Shown here: piece by piece, positions 1-5,591 of the stretch
How positions within the stretch are numbered: position 1 is the first letter of the stretch
Layout of the letters: each line of letters opens with the position of its first letter
DNA from: Planctomycetota bacterium
GTDB taxonomy: Bacteria; Planctomycetota; UBA11346
DNA: 5,591 nt
Direction: 5' to 3'
Assembly (NCBI GenBank): GCA_024641365.1
Contig: JAHEDF010000285.1
Location: 1-5,591, forward strand
Program-made: the position numbers and the translations under genes
Notes under the pieces: model-generated
What the model saw: the letters and a program-made list of their open reading frames with translations, nothing else
What the model was told of the DNA's origin: nothing
The model's database searches: none

Positions 1-2
1 CG

Positions 3-566
3 AGTCATGACCTCGAAGCGTTTGATCTCAATAAAGAAAAAGATGAGACAAAAGAGATGTACGGAAAAAACGAATTTGGCTATAGCTGTCTATTAGCCAG
101 ACGACTCGTAGAAATTGGTGTTCCATTTATGACGTTAACGCATAACGGTTGGGATGACCATTATGGAATTTACGGGGAAATGGGTGATAGAGCGGTAACG
201 CTTGATCAGGGCGTTGCTGCCCTGATGTCCGATTTACGCGCAATGGGTTTACTAGATAGCACATTAGTTGTGTTCACTTCTGAGTTTGGGCGCAGCGACA
301 CCTTAAATAGTAAGGCTGGCCGTGGTCATAACCCAACAGGCTATACCACTTTACTCGCAGGTGGTGGCATTAAGGGCGGCCAAAAATATGGTAAAACCAA
401 TGCGATGGGCGGCATTGCCGTAGAAAATAAAGTTCACCCAACGGACTTAAATGCGACAATAGCTTATGCCATGGGACTGCCGCTTGATCACATTGAATTG
501 AACCAAGCTGGTCGCCCATTTCAAATTGCGAATAAAACTGGTAAGCCGGCCACTACGTTATTTTAA
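3..566 (+). CDS. DUF1501 family protein, C-terminal part (5' end outside window)
   Basis: The reading frame is open from the window edge to TAA at 564-566, so only the last 187 residues are seen. Full DUF1501 proteins are usually over 400 residues and often begin with a Tat-type signal, which would lie outside the window. Visible family blocks, numbered from the first codon seen, are EAFDLNKE (5-12), YGKNEFGYSCLLARRLVEIG (20-39), GWDDHYG (49-55), SEFGRSDTLN (93-102), a GRGHNP block (107-112), LLAGGGIKGGQ (117-127) and a HPTDLNATI block near the end. The GWDxH and EFGR blocks are typical of this branch of the alkaline-phosphatase/sulfatase superfamily and probably include metal ligands. Family members are annotated as sulfatase-like, but the reaction is not established. 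The ATG at 57 is an internal methionine, because recognisable family sequence precedes it. A sulfatase follows after 30 bases on the same strand, suggesting an operon for sulfated-glycan use. Confidence 0.88.
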   Translation, partial: SHDLEAFDLNKEKDETKEMYGKNEFGYSCLLARRLVEIGVPFMTLTHNGWDDHYGIYGEMGDRAVTLDQGVAALMSDLRAMGLLDSTLVVFTSEFGRSDTLNSKAGRGHNPTGYTTLLAGGGIKGGQKYGKTNAMGGIAVENKVHPTDLNATIAYAMGLPLDHIELNQAGRPFQIANKTGKPATTLF

Positions 567-582
567 TTTCACGACACTATCT

Positions 583-589
583 AAGAGAG
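583..589 (+). promoter_or_regulatory. Ribosome binding site of the sulfatase gene
   Basis: The purine run AAGAGAG ends seven bases before the ATG at 597. It is an imperfect Shine-Dalgarno sequence with good spacing. It supports this start, as does the signal peptide that begins directly at this methionine. Confidence 0.5.
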
Positions 590-596
590 CTCAGTT

Positions 597-2051
597 ATGA
601 AACCATTCGTCTATAAAATTCTTTTGCTCTCCGTATTCTGTTTGCCATTTGGATATGCGAGCGACCAAAAAAGTGCCGGATCTAAACCGCTCAATGTGCT
701 TTTTTTAGTCGCAGATGACATGAATAGCTGGATTTTGGAAGATCCGCAGCGCTATGCTGGTAAAGTTATTGCACCAAATTTACAGAAATTAGCTAACAGT
801 GGCGTGAATTTTCGTCGTACCTACACTGCTGCCCCAGTTTGTAATCCATCCCGCACCGCATTTTTTTCCGGCATCGCACCGTGGGTTACTGGTGTCTATA
901 ATAATGCTCAAGAAGTTGATAAAGCAGTGCCATTAAAAACAGCACTCTCTCTTGCCGGTATGTTTAAACAGGGCGGATATCAGACCTACGGATTTGGCAA
1001 AATTACCCATGGTTGGGATCAGAAAGAATATTGGGATATAAAAGTTGGTCACCAACGCGATCCACGCCCACCTGGTGCTCCGCTCATTTCCGTCGGTGCA
1101 GGTGAAAATGACTGGGGGCCGATTCATATTCCTGAAGAACAGATGAATACGGCAAAACTCGCTGATCAAGTTATTGCACAACTAAATAAAACACATGACA
1201 AGCCATTCTTTCTCGGTTTTGGTTCATTTAATCCGCATATGCCCTGGTACGTTCCGCAAAAATATTTTGACCTTTTTCCGCTCGATAATTTGCCCGTACC
1301 AGAATTAAATCCCAATGATTTAGACGATCTCCCACCATTAGGTCTCAAAGTTGCTGGCGGTCATGGTGGATTCACCACTGAGGTATTGAAGGCAGGGTTA
1401 TTAAAGAGTGGTGTGCAAGCGTATTTAGCCACCTTTGCCTATGTTGATTATCACATGGGACGTGTGCTCGATGCGCTCGACAAGAGCCCGTACAAAGACA
1501 ATACCGTGGTAATATTTCTCACCGATCACGGCTTCCATCTTGGTGAGAAAAATCATTGGCAAAAAACGACCTTGTGGGAAGAGGCCACGCATACCTTACT
1601 GTTTATGCGCGTTCCTGGCCTGACTAAGGCGGGTGGTAATTGTCATCGTTTTGTTTCCTTGATGGATATTTATCCGACTCTAGCCGAAATTTGCAGTTTG
1701 ACGCCGCCGAGCAATCTCGATGGAAAATCGCTAGCTCCATTGTTGCGGGATCCAAATAGTGAGTGGGAAAGTACCGCCATTACTGGCCTCTGCGATAAAA
1801 CGCAACCACAAGAAGCATTCATTTCTATTCGCAATGAAATAGGTCGCTACATCCGCTACAAAGATGGACAAGAAGAGTTTTACGATTGCCCTAAAGACCC
1901 ACATGAGTGGACTAATCAAATAAATAATTCGGCGTTCTCATCGACGATTGAAAAACTAAAAGCCGCACTACCAAAGAATATTGCGGCACCGATGCCAACC
2001 GCGCTTGACGATAAAAAAGCGCGCAAACGTGGTAAAGAAGATGATGAATAA
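597..2051 (+). CDS. Secreted type I sulfatase, iduronate-2-sulfatase-like
   Basis: This 484-residue protein very likely hydrolyses sulfate esters on a glycan. A signal peptide is visible: MKPFVYK, then a hydrophobic stretch, with likely cleavage after GYA at residue 21, so it acts in the periplasm or outside the cell. The formylglycine motif [11 protein letters not shown] starts at Cys82 and fits C-x-P-S-R, so activation by a formylglycine-generating enzyme or anSME would be needed. Other likely active-site residues are Asp40-Asp41 (VADDMNSW), Lys135 and His138 (GFGKITHG), His213 (FNPHMPW), Asp310-His311 ([14 protein letters not shown]) and Lys323. This set and spacing match human iduronate-2-sulfatase (D45, D46, C84, K135, H138, H229, D334, H335, K347), suggesting SulfAtlas S1_7 or a neighbouring subfamily. 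The usual C-terminal subdomain is present ([12 protein letters not shown] at 375-385, [13 protein letters not shown] at 426-438), followed by a charged tail ([12 protein letters not shown]). All key residues are intact and the length is normal. It follows the DUF1501 gene by 30 bases. Substrate specificity cannot be read from sequence alone. Confidence 0.93.
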   Translation: MKPFVYKILLLSVFCLPFGYASDQKSAGSKPLNVLFLVADDMNSWILEDPQRYAGKVIAPNLQKLANSGVNFRRTYTAAPVCNPSRTAFFSGIAPWVTGVYNNAQEVDKAVPLKTALSLAGMFKQGGYQTYGFGKITHGWDQKEYWDIKVGHQRDPRPPGAPLISVGAGENDWGPIHIPEEQMNTAKLADQVIAQLNKTHDKPFFLGFGSFNPHMPWYVPQKYFDLFPLDNLPVPELNPNDLDDLPPLGLKVAGGHGGFTTEVLKAGLLKSGVQAYLATFAYVDYHMGRVLDALDKSPYKDNTVVIFLTDHGFHLGEKNHWQKTTLWEEATHTLLFMRVPGLTKAGGNCHRFVSLMDIYPTLAEICSLTPPSNLDGKSLAPLLRDPNSEWESTAITGLCDKTQPQEAFISIRNEIGRYIRYKDGQEEFYDCPKDPHEWTNQINNSAFSSTIEKLKAALPKNIAAPMPTALDDKKARKRGKEDDE

Positions 2052-2055
2052 AACA

Positions 2056-2089
2056 CACAAACCGAACGACACTCGTCATTCGGTCTGTG
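2056..2089. terminator. Hairpin between convergent genes, probable rho-independent terminator
   Basis: The left arm is CACA-a-ACCGAA-c-GAC and the right arm is GTC-a-TTCGGT-c-TGTG, around the loop ACTC. This gives 13 pairs broken by two single mismatches. It lies just after the sulfatase stop and about 60 bases past the stop of the convergent DUF4003-like gene. Read on the - strand the hairpin is followed by TGTTTTATT, a fair U-tract. On the + strand no U-tract follows. It therefore probably terminates the - strand unit best, although the stem may also stop or stabilise the sulfatase transcript. Confidence 0.6.
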
Positions 2090-2149
2090 CAGTTACTTAC
2101 CCTATTAGTAAGCACCGTTTAAAAGTCTATTGATGAACCAGCCAACAAT

Positions 2150-3193
2150 TTAAATATACGGCCACGCTGGCGGTAAATTACCCATGGTTTCAAAATCTAA
2201 GGTCATATCGATATGACTGACTTGCACCAGCATCGCCATATTTAAAGCGTGCAGGCGCGAATGCATGACGTCGCTTTGTTCTGGGCCAGATAAGGCATGT
2301 CCATCAGCGCTATAACGCACTAAATCTAATGCGGTTAAATCTGCCGCTAATGCAAATGATGCTGAGCCTTTTAAATCAGGGTTACATAAATCTAATTCAT
2401 CGCGCACACTTATTAAACGATCAATTATCGGTGCGGGTGCTTGTTCCAACATGCTCAGCACCGAGAGTGCATCGTAATGTTCTGGCATAACAGCAACTGA
2501 TCTGGCTTCAGCTTGGCGTAATAAACCCAAGAAACGATCTGCAGCGGCGTCAGCTGGTAAACCGCATAATGGTAATAAATTTGCCGCATTTTGTAAGTGA
2601 TTGCCGGATTGCAGGCCTGAACTGATAAGGCGTTGATAAATGCCTTCTGCTTGAGCTGTGACTAATTCCGCACTACCTTTAATTTGCAATAATGCGGCGC
2701 AGGCTGGTAAATCATCAATGCCAGTTATCCACCAATGGAAGCCCTTCATATGTTTATGAATATTCTTTAAACGCTCTGCTTCCAACATATTAAACGCATG
2801 ATGTTCCGGATTCATGCGCAGAATCATTAAGGTTATTGGTTCATAGCGGCCACCGTGTTTAAGACCGACGTGATCTAATACTTCTTCTAAGCGCTTATAG
2901 TCATGCAAGAAATCAACGACTTTGGTGTGTGTTTGTACGAGCAAGGCCGCTATAACAAAGCGCATCGGTGATTGAAAAGCATCAAACCATTTAGCTTTTT
3001 TTTGTAATTCACTACCAATCAGATTGATACGTTTGACCACAGTGACAGGGTCATCAGGACACAAAACTGCGACTTGGGCTGCGAAACGCATCCAATACGC
3101 ATCGCTCCATGTTTGGTGATCAAAATCAAACGCTGATACGATATCACGGTAGCGTTCTAATGGGATAATGCGGTGTAAATGTTCAGTTTTCAT
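2150..3193 (-). CDS. DUF4003-like protein, paralog A
   Basis: This is a 347-residue protein of unknown function, predicted to be soluble, cytoplasmic and mostly helical. I see no signal peptide or membrane segment. The hallmark is HWWITGIDDLPACAALL at residues 153-169, which resembles the conserved H-x-x-x-T-x-x-D-D-[YL]-P segment I recall for DUF4003 (PF13170). The N-terminal half contains SPMRFVIAALL (75-85) and a YKRLEEVL segment (99-106). The C-terminal half has further helices (LQNAANLLPLCGLP and HYDALSVLSMLE). The gene next to it (3244-4158) is a paralog: both align from residue 10 or so, share the HWW-x-(T/S)G-x-DDLP block at 153 and 146, and share the following LL-x(4)-GS segment. The start at 3193 is backed by a perfect AGGAGG. 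Its 50-base spacing from the upstream paralog suggests one transcript. A run of eight A residues in the coding strand (2996-3003) encodes part of QKKAK. The family assignment is from memory of the motif and needs an HMM search. Confidence 0.72.
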   Translation of the reverse strand: MKTEHLHRIIPLERYRDIVSAFDFDHQTWSDAYWMRFAAQVAVLCPDDPVTVVKRINLIGSELQKKAKWFDAFQSPMRFVIAALLVQTHTKVVDFLHDYKRLEEVLDHVGLKHGGRYEPITLMILRMNPEHHAFNMLEAERLKNIHKHMKGFHWWITGIDDLPACAALLQIKGSAELVTAQAEGIYQRLISSGLQSGNHLQNAANLLPLCGLPADAAADRFLGLLRQAEARSVAVMPEHYDALSVLSMLEQAPAPIIDRLISVRDELDLCNPDLKGSASFALAADLTALDLVRYSADGHALSGPEQSDVMHSRLHALNMAMLVQVSHIDMTLDFETMGNLPPAWPYI

Positions 3194-3197
3194 ATGG

Positions 3198-3203
3198 CCT
3201 CCT
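3198..3203 (-). promoter_or_regulatory. Strong Shine-Dalgarno sequence of DUF4003-like paralog A
   Basis: On the - strand this reads AGGAGG, complementary to the 16S rRNA tail, four bases before the ATG at 3193. The match is perfect though the spacing is slightly short. It fixes the start of paralog A and is much stronger than the sites before the two genes upstream, so this gene may be translated better than its neighbours. Confidence 0.75.
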
Positions 3204-3207
3204 GGCG

Positions 3208-3217
3208 TAAGCGCTTA
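3208..3217. promoter_or_regulatory. Perfect palindrome TAAGCGCTTA, possible LacI-family operator
   Basis: A perfect 10-base palindrome with a central CG lies in the 50-base gap between the two DUF4003-like genes, 14 bases before the start of paralog A and directly upstream of its Shine-Dalgarno. The core AAGCGCTT matches the centre of operators bound by LacI/GalR-family repressors and the cre-type consensus TGWAARCGYTWNCW (12 of 14 positions across 3206-3219, counted by eye). No regulator gene and no convincing -35/-10 pair is visible nearby, so the functional reading is an inference. It could be chance. Confidence 0.28.
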
Positions 3218-3243
3218 GTTTAAAAATGATGGTGAGTTTATGT

Positions 3244-4158
3244 TTAATGAGACATCCATGTGTGCAGTAAAATCCCTGCTCGATATAAGTGCGTGTTTGT
3301 CTGTTCATGTGCCAAAATTATCGCATCCGCTGCACATTCAGCTGCGACATCTGGCCAGCGATCATTAAACACATGATTTATTTCTTTGCGCAACTGGCGG
3401 TATTGATTCATTACGTCATCAACTGGGTCACGAAGAATTGCTAACCGTGACAATGCTAAATCATCACCCGATTTCAGTGGTATGCCGCTAAGAATAAACG
3501 CTGTTCGCAGTTCGCTGCTATAGGCTATTGTGGCATTAATATCCTTCAGGCCTCCATTAACTGCTTGTAAAATTAAATTTAATGGATCGTTTTGTACCTC
3601 ATCCTGTTCTGCCAATTGAGAATAAGCATTTTCAATGTTGGTAATAAGTGTGCCGACACTTCCCGGGACCGTGGCTAAAAGCGCCGCTAATGGCAAATCA
3701 TCTGGTCCACTTGGCCACCAATGATCATTTTTTAAATGCTCATAAATAAATTGAATGCGTTCTACGTCTGCTAAATTTGTAATTGGCTGTTCCGCAATCA
3801 TCAGCATCATCGCTGTTAATGCCTCAATATTATCACTACGGCGCATGTGTCCGATTCGGATCAGTTGACGTTGTTGTTCAATGTTTTCTTGTAGTGCCTC
3901 TTTTGATAAACCCATTTTTTCCGCAACACAAACAATGGCTAATTGCTGTATGGGAGATAAGGAGTTATACCATATCCATTTTTTAAACTGCTCCTGCCGT
4001 GTGCGTATTTTTTTCCATTTCACCGCTGCCGCGTCTGCATCCATTAACGGAGTCAACGTGCTGATTTTTAATCGCAGCGAATGCGGCACATCGCTGATCG
4101 TTGGACCAATTTTTTCGAGTACTTCTCCGAGGCGTGATTGTGCACCGACCTTGCTCAT
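3244..4158 (-). CDS. DUF4003-like protein, paralog B
   Basis: This 304-residue protein of unknown function is a diverged paralog of the gene that follows it on the - strand. The shared signature is HWWPSGPDDLPLAALLATVPG at 146-166 (given here as the block around HWW and DDLP), where paralog A has HWWITGIDDLP. Other features are a basic N-terminal part (VKWKKIRTRQEQFKKW, 46-61), LSPIQQLAIVCVAEKMG (67-83, aligning with SPMRFVIAALL of paralog A), and a C-terminal helical part (SGDDLALSRLAILRDP, 230-245). No signal peptide or membrane segment is seen. It is 43 residues shorter than paralog A, mostly at the C-terminus. The Shine-Dalgarno before ATG 4158 is weak (GAAG, very close). I kept this start because the alignment with paralog A extends to its N-terminus. 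The preceding acyltransferase gene ends 107 bases upstream, so a separate promoter is possible, but I found no clear one. Confidence 0.7.
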   Translation of the reverse strand: MSKVGAQSRLGEVLEKIGPTISDVPHSLRLKISTLTPLMDADAAAVKWKKIRTRQEQFKKWIWYNSLSPIQQLAIVCVAEKMGLSKEALQENIEQQRQLIRIGHMRRSDNIEALTAMMLMIAEQPITNLADVERIQFIYEHLKNDHWWPSGPDDLPLAALLATVPGSVGTLITNIENAYSQLAEQDEVQNDPLNLILQAVNGGLKDINATIAYSSELRTAFILSGIPLKSGDDLALSRLAILRDPVDDVMNQYRQLRKEINHVFNDRWPDVAAECAADAIILAHEQTNTHLYRAGILLHTWMSH

Positions 4159-4265
4159 AGCTTCATTTATCTACGTCTATAATGTATATCAAGACATTTT
4201 TATCCTTTTATCTTTTGGGTGTAGTTACCTCATGGTTTGCCAAAGATGGTAAGAGAAATGACGGC

Positions 4266-5522
4266 TTATTCTGCTGATTTGTAAACCCAACCACCGGTAC
4301 CGATTGGAGTTACATTAGGTGATGTGGCGACAGCAGCTGCTACGAGCTGCGCCAACTGGCCCTGCCTCTGAAGCCACTCCATCGTAGCCTGATCTGCTCC
4401 AGCCGGGCAAATAATGACCGCCGTCGGTGGCAAGGCTGGTAACGCCTGACAGTCAGCCACCACCGTGTCGCAAGCCGTCTGCCACCAAAGTGCTGCCACT
4501 TTTCTTTGGGCAGCATCATTAGCACGCATCATTATGACAGCATCAGGATATAATAAGCGCACTAATGCTGGCATTGTGCTCCATCCTCCGCCAACAAAAA
4601 CCCATGGTCCGGATTGCGGTGGTATGTCGAATACCGCATGGCAACCACTATCCTGTAATTCTTTTATTATTTCACCTCGTTCAAATTTAGTGTGCACATG
4701 TAAACGATGTAAAATATGGCGCATGAGTTTTCCCTCATGCCACATATGCGCTAATATACGGCGACGCGCTGTGACCATTTCCTCGCGCACCCGCTGCGCA
4801 AATTGACGATGACTTTCATCCTCCTCTATCGTCATAGGCGGCAATACTTCAGAGTGCATAAACGTCGGATGAATCCACATCGATCCTGGGCGAATTCCTT
4901 GCCGCGATCCCACCATCACAATTGGCACTACCGCAGTTTTTAAATGGGTCGCTAAAACAAATGCACCTGGTTTAAACCGCGCCATAATACCACTGCGACT
5001 ACGTTGTCCTTCTGGGAAAACAAATAAACCAATCTTTTCATCTGGCATGGTTATATGCGCATCTTCTTGGTATGATTCAGGTGTGAGCAAATCGCTATTA
5101 CAAATTCCCGCTGTGCGCGCAGCGACGCCTAAAGGAAAAGCTTTAAATACCCACGACTTTGCCAATAACGTACGATAACCTGGTAACCCACATGCCGCTA
5201 AAATGTCTAACATACCTTCATGGTTAGAAACAATAACACGAGCTGAACGCAATGCGGCAACATCACCCCCATAGGTCCAGCTGACCGTTGGCGTCACCCA
5301 ATAAACAGTTCGCATCGCCCAACGCATCGCTACCGCAATCCAATAACGTCGACCGCCCGGCAATACTAATGCGATTGGAAAAAATAACGGTAATAATAAA
5401 CAAAAAGAAGCAAAAGCACCATAACCAACAATACTATTAATAACCGTTGCAAAATCGGCTGGCCAATACGGCTCACCATTATCCGTAGCTCTTTTTTGTT
5501 TAGCGGTTGATTCGTTACTCAT
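4266..5522 (-). CDS. Lysophospholipid acyltransferase-like protein with C-terminal degenerate methyltransferase-like domain
   Basis: This 418-residue protein has an N-terminal PlsC-type acyltransferase domain. A hydrophobic segment at about 28-54 likely anchors it in or against the inner membrane. Catalytic motif I is NHEGMLD, with His101-x4-Asp106. Motif III is FPEGQRSRSG (169-178), which binds the phosphate of the acceptor. Motif IV is around VVPIVMVGSR (198-207). All are intact, so acyl transfer to a lysophospholipid or another hydroxyl acceptor is likely. PlsC proteins are usually about 240-270 residues; the extra C-terminal 150 residues begin near LHRLHVHTKFERGEIIKEL and contain WVFVGGGWSTMPALVRLLYP (307-326), which resembles the Rossmann motif I of class I SAM methyltransferases. 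The glycine pattern is not canonical, and the acidic residue expected after strand 2 is not evident (VIMMRAND). A similar order is known in trifunctional MMPL/acyltransferase/methyltransferase proteins, so an MMPL or aryl-polyene-like lipid locus may lie to the right. No strong Shine-Dalgarno precedes ATG 5522. Confidence 0.88.
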   Translation of the reverse strand: MSNESTAKQKRATDNGEPYWPADFATVINSIVGYGAFASFCLLLPLFFPIALVLPGGRRYWIAVAMRWAMRTVYWVTPTVSWTYGGDVAALRSARVIVSNHEGMLDILAACGLPGYRTLLAKSWVFKAFPLGVAARTAGICNSDLLTPESYQEDAHITMPDEKIGLFVFPEGQRSRSGIMARFKPGAFVLATHLKTAVVPIVMVGSRQGIRPGSMWIHPTFMHSEVLPPMTIEEDESHRQFAQRVREEMVTARRRILAHMWHEGKLMRHILHRLHVHTKFERGEIIKELQDSGCHAVFDIPPQSGPWVFVGGGWSTMPALVRLLYPDAVIMMRANDAAQRKVAALWWQTACDTVVADCQALPALPPTAVIICPAGADQATMEWLQRQGQLAQLVAAAVATSPNVTPIGTGGWVYKSAE

Positions 5523-5546
5523 TTATTTAGTCAGAATCATTGTGTT

Positions 5547-5591
5547 TTATGCTGGGGTCGCGTTTGCACCCATGGCGGTTAACACAAATGC
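5547..5591 (-). CDS. Possible 3' end of an upstream gene (only 14 codons visible)
   Basis: On the - strand one frame reads AFVLTAMGANATPA and stops at TAA (5547-5549), 24 bases before the acyltransferase start. The mildly hydrophobic tail would fit the end of a membrane or secreted protein in the same operon. A second frame (ICVNRHGCKRDP..., stop 5527-5529) is also open and looks less protein-like. With so few codons, neither the existence nor the identity of this gene can be settled. Confidence 0.3.
   Translation of the reverse strand, partial: AFVLTAMGANATPA

Noticed and set aside
57..59. ATG as start of a short complete DUF1501 gene
   Set aside because: The frame is open upstream to the window edge and encodes the family-like EAFDLNKE block, so this methionine is internal.
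933..1181. Open frame on the - strand inside the sulfatase gene
   Set aside because: It lies wholly antisense to a gene with intact catalytic motifs. Its translation has no recognisable domain, and no ribosome binding site was evident.
2096..2112. Small hairpin CTTAC/GTAAG between the convergent genes
   Set aside because: A five-base AT-leaning stem with a seven-base loop and no U-tract. The larger hairpin at 2056-2089 explains termination better.
4178..4183. Perfect TATAAT on the + strand upstream of paralog B
   Set aside because: There is no matching -35 about 17 bases upstream and no + strand gene follows. On the - strand the same region offers only poor -10 candidates, so I do not call a promoter.
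3881..4252. 123-codon + strand open frame overlapping paralog B and the following gap
   Set aside because: It is antisense to paralog B for most of its length and its translation is low-complexity and cysteine/serine-rich. No family resemblance was seen.
4225..4252. Weak inverted repeat (TTACC/GGTAA with an inner TGG/CCA) after the acyltransferase stop
   Set aside because: There are only five plus three pairs with internal gaps, and no U-tract follows on the - strand. This is not enough for a terminator call.
4465..4806. 113-codon + strand open frame inside the acyltransferase gene
   Set aside because: It is antisense to a well-supported coding region with conserved motifs; it is a frame shadow with no recognisable domain.

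Overview
This window looks like chromosomal DNA of a Gram-negative bacterium of moderate GC, probably one that uses polysaccharides. The sulfatase and DUF1501 pair is common in Planctomycetes, Verrucomicrobia, Lentisphaerae and some marine or polysaccharide-degrading Gammaproteobacteria. The acyltransferase type on the other strand occurs in Proteobacteria and Bacteroidetes. I cannot settle the phylum from this window alone.

The left third (1-2051, + strand) holds the 3' end of a DUF1501 protein (alkaline-phosphatase superfamily) and, 30 bases later, a complete secreted formylglycine sulfatase of iduronate-2-sulfatase type. They form a likely two-gene unit for desulfating an extracellular or periplasmic sulfated glycan. 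The true substrate is not visible here. No polysaccharide lyase, glycoside hydrolase or sulfatase-activating enzyme lies in the window.

The middle and right (2150-5591, - strand) form a separate unit that converges on the sulfatase. In transcription order, right to left, it runs: the possible last codons of an unidentified gene; a 418-residue lysophospholipid acyltransferase-like protein with an extra C-terminal domain resembling a decayed class I methyltransferase; and two tandem, diverged paralogs that look like DUF4003 (function unknown). The gaps are about 24, 107 and 50 bases, so co-transcription is plausible but not proven. A long imperfect hairpin at 2056-2089 separates the two convergent units and probably terminates the - strand one.

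The points most worth following up are the tandem DUF4003-like pair, the acyltransferase plus methyltransferase-like fusion, and a perfect TAAGCGCTTA palindrome just upstream of the second DUF4003-like gene that resembles a LacI-family operator. I saw no tRNA, rRNA, CRISPR array, insertion sequence or phage gene. All spaces between genes are shorter than about 110 bases.
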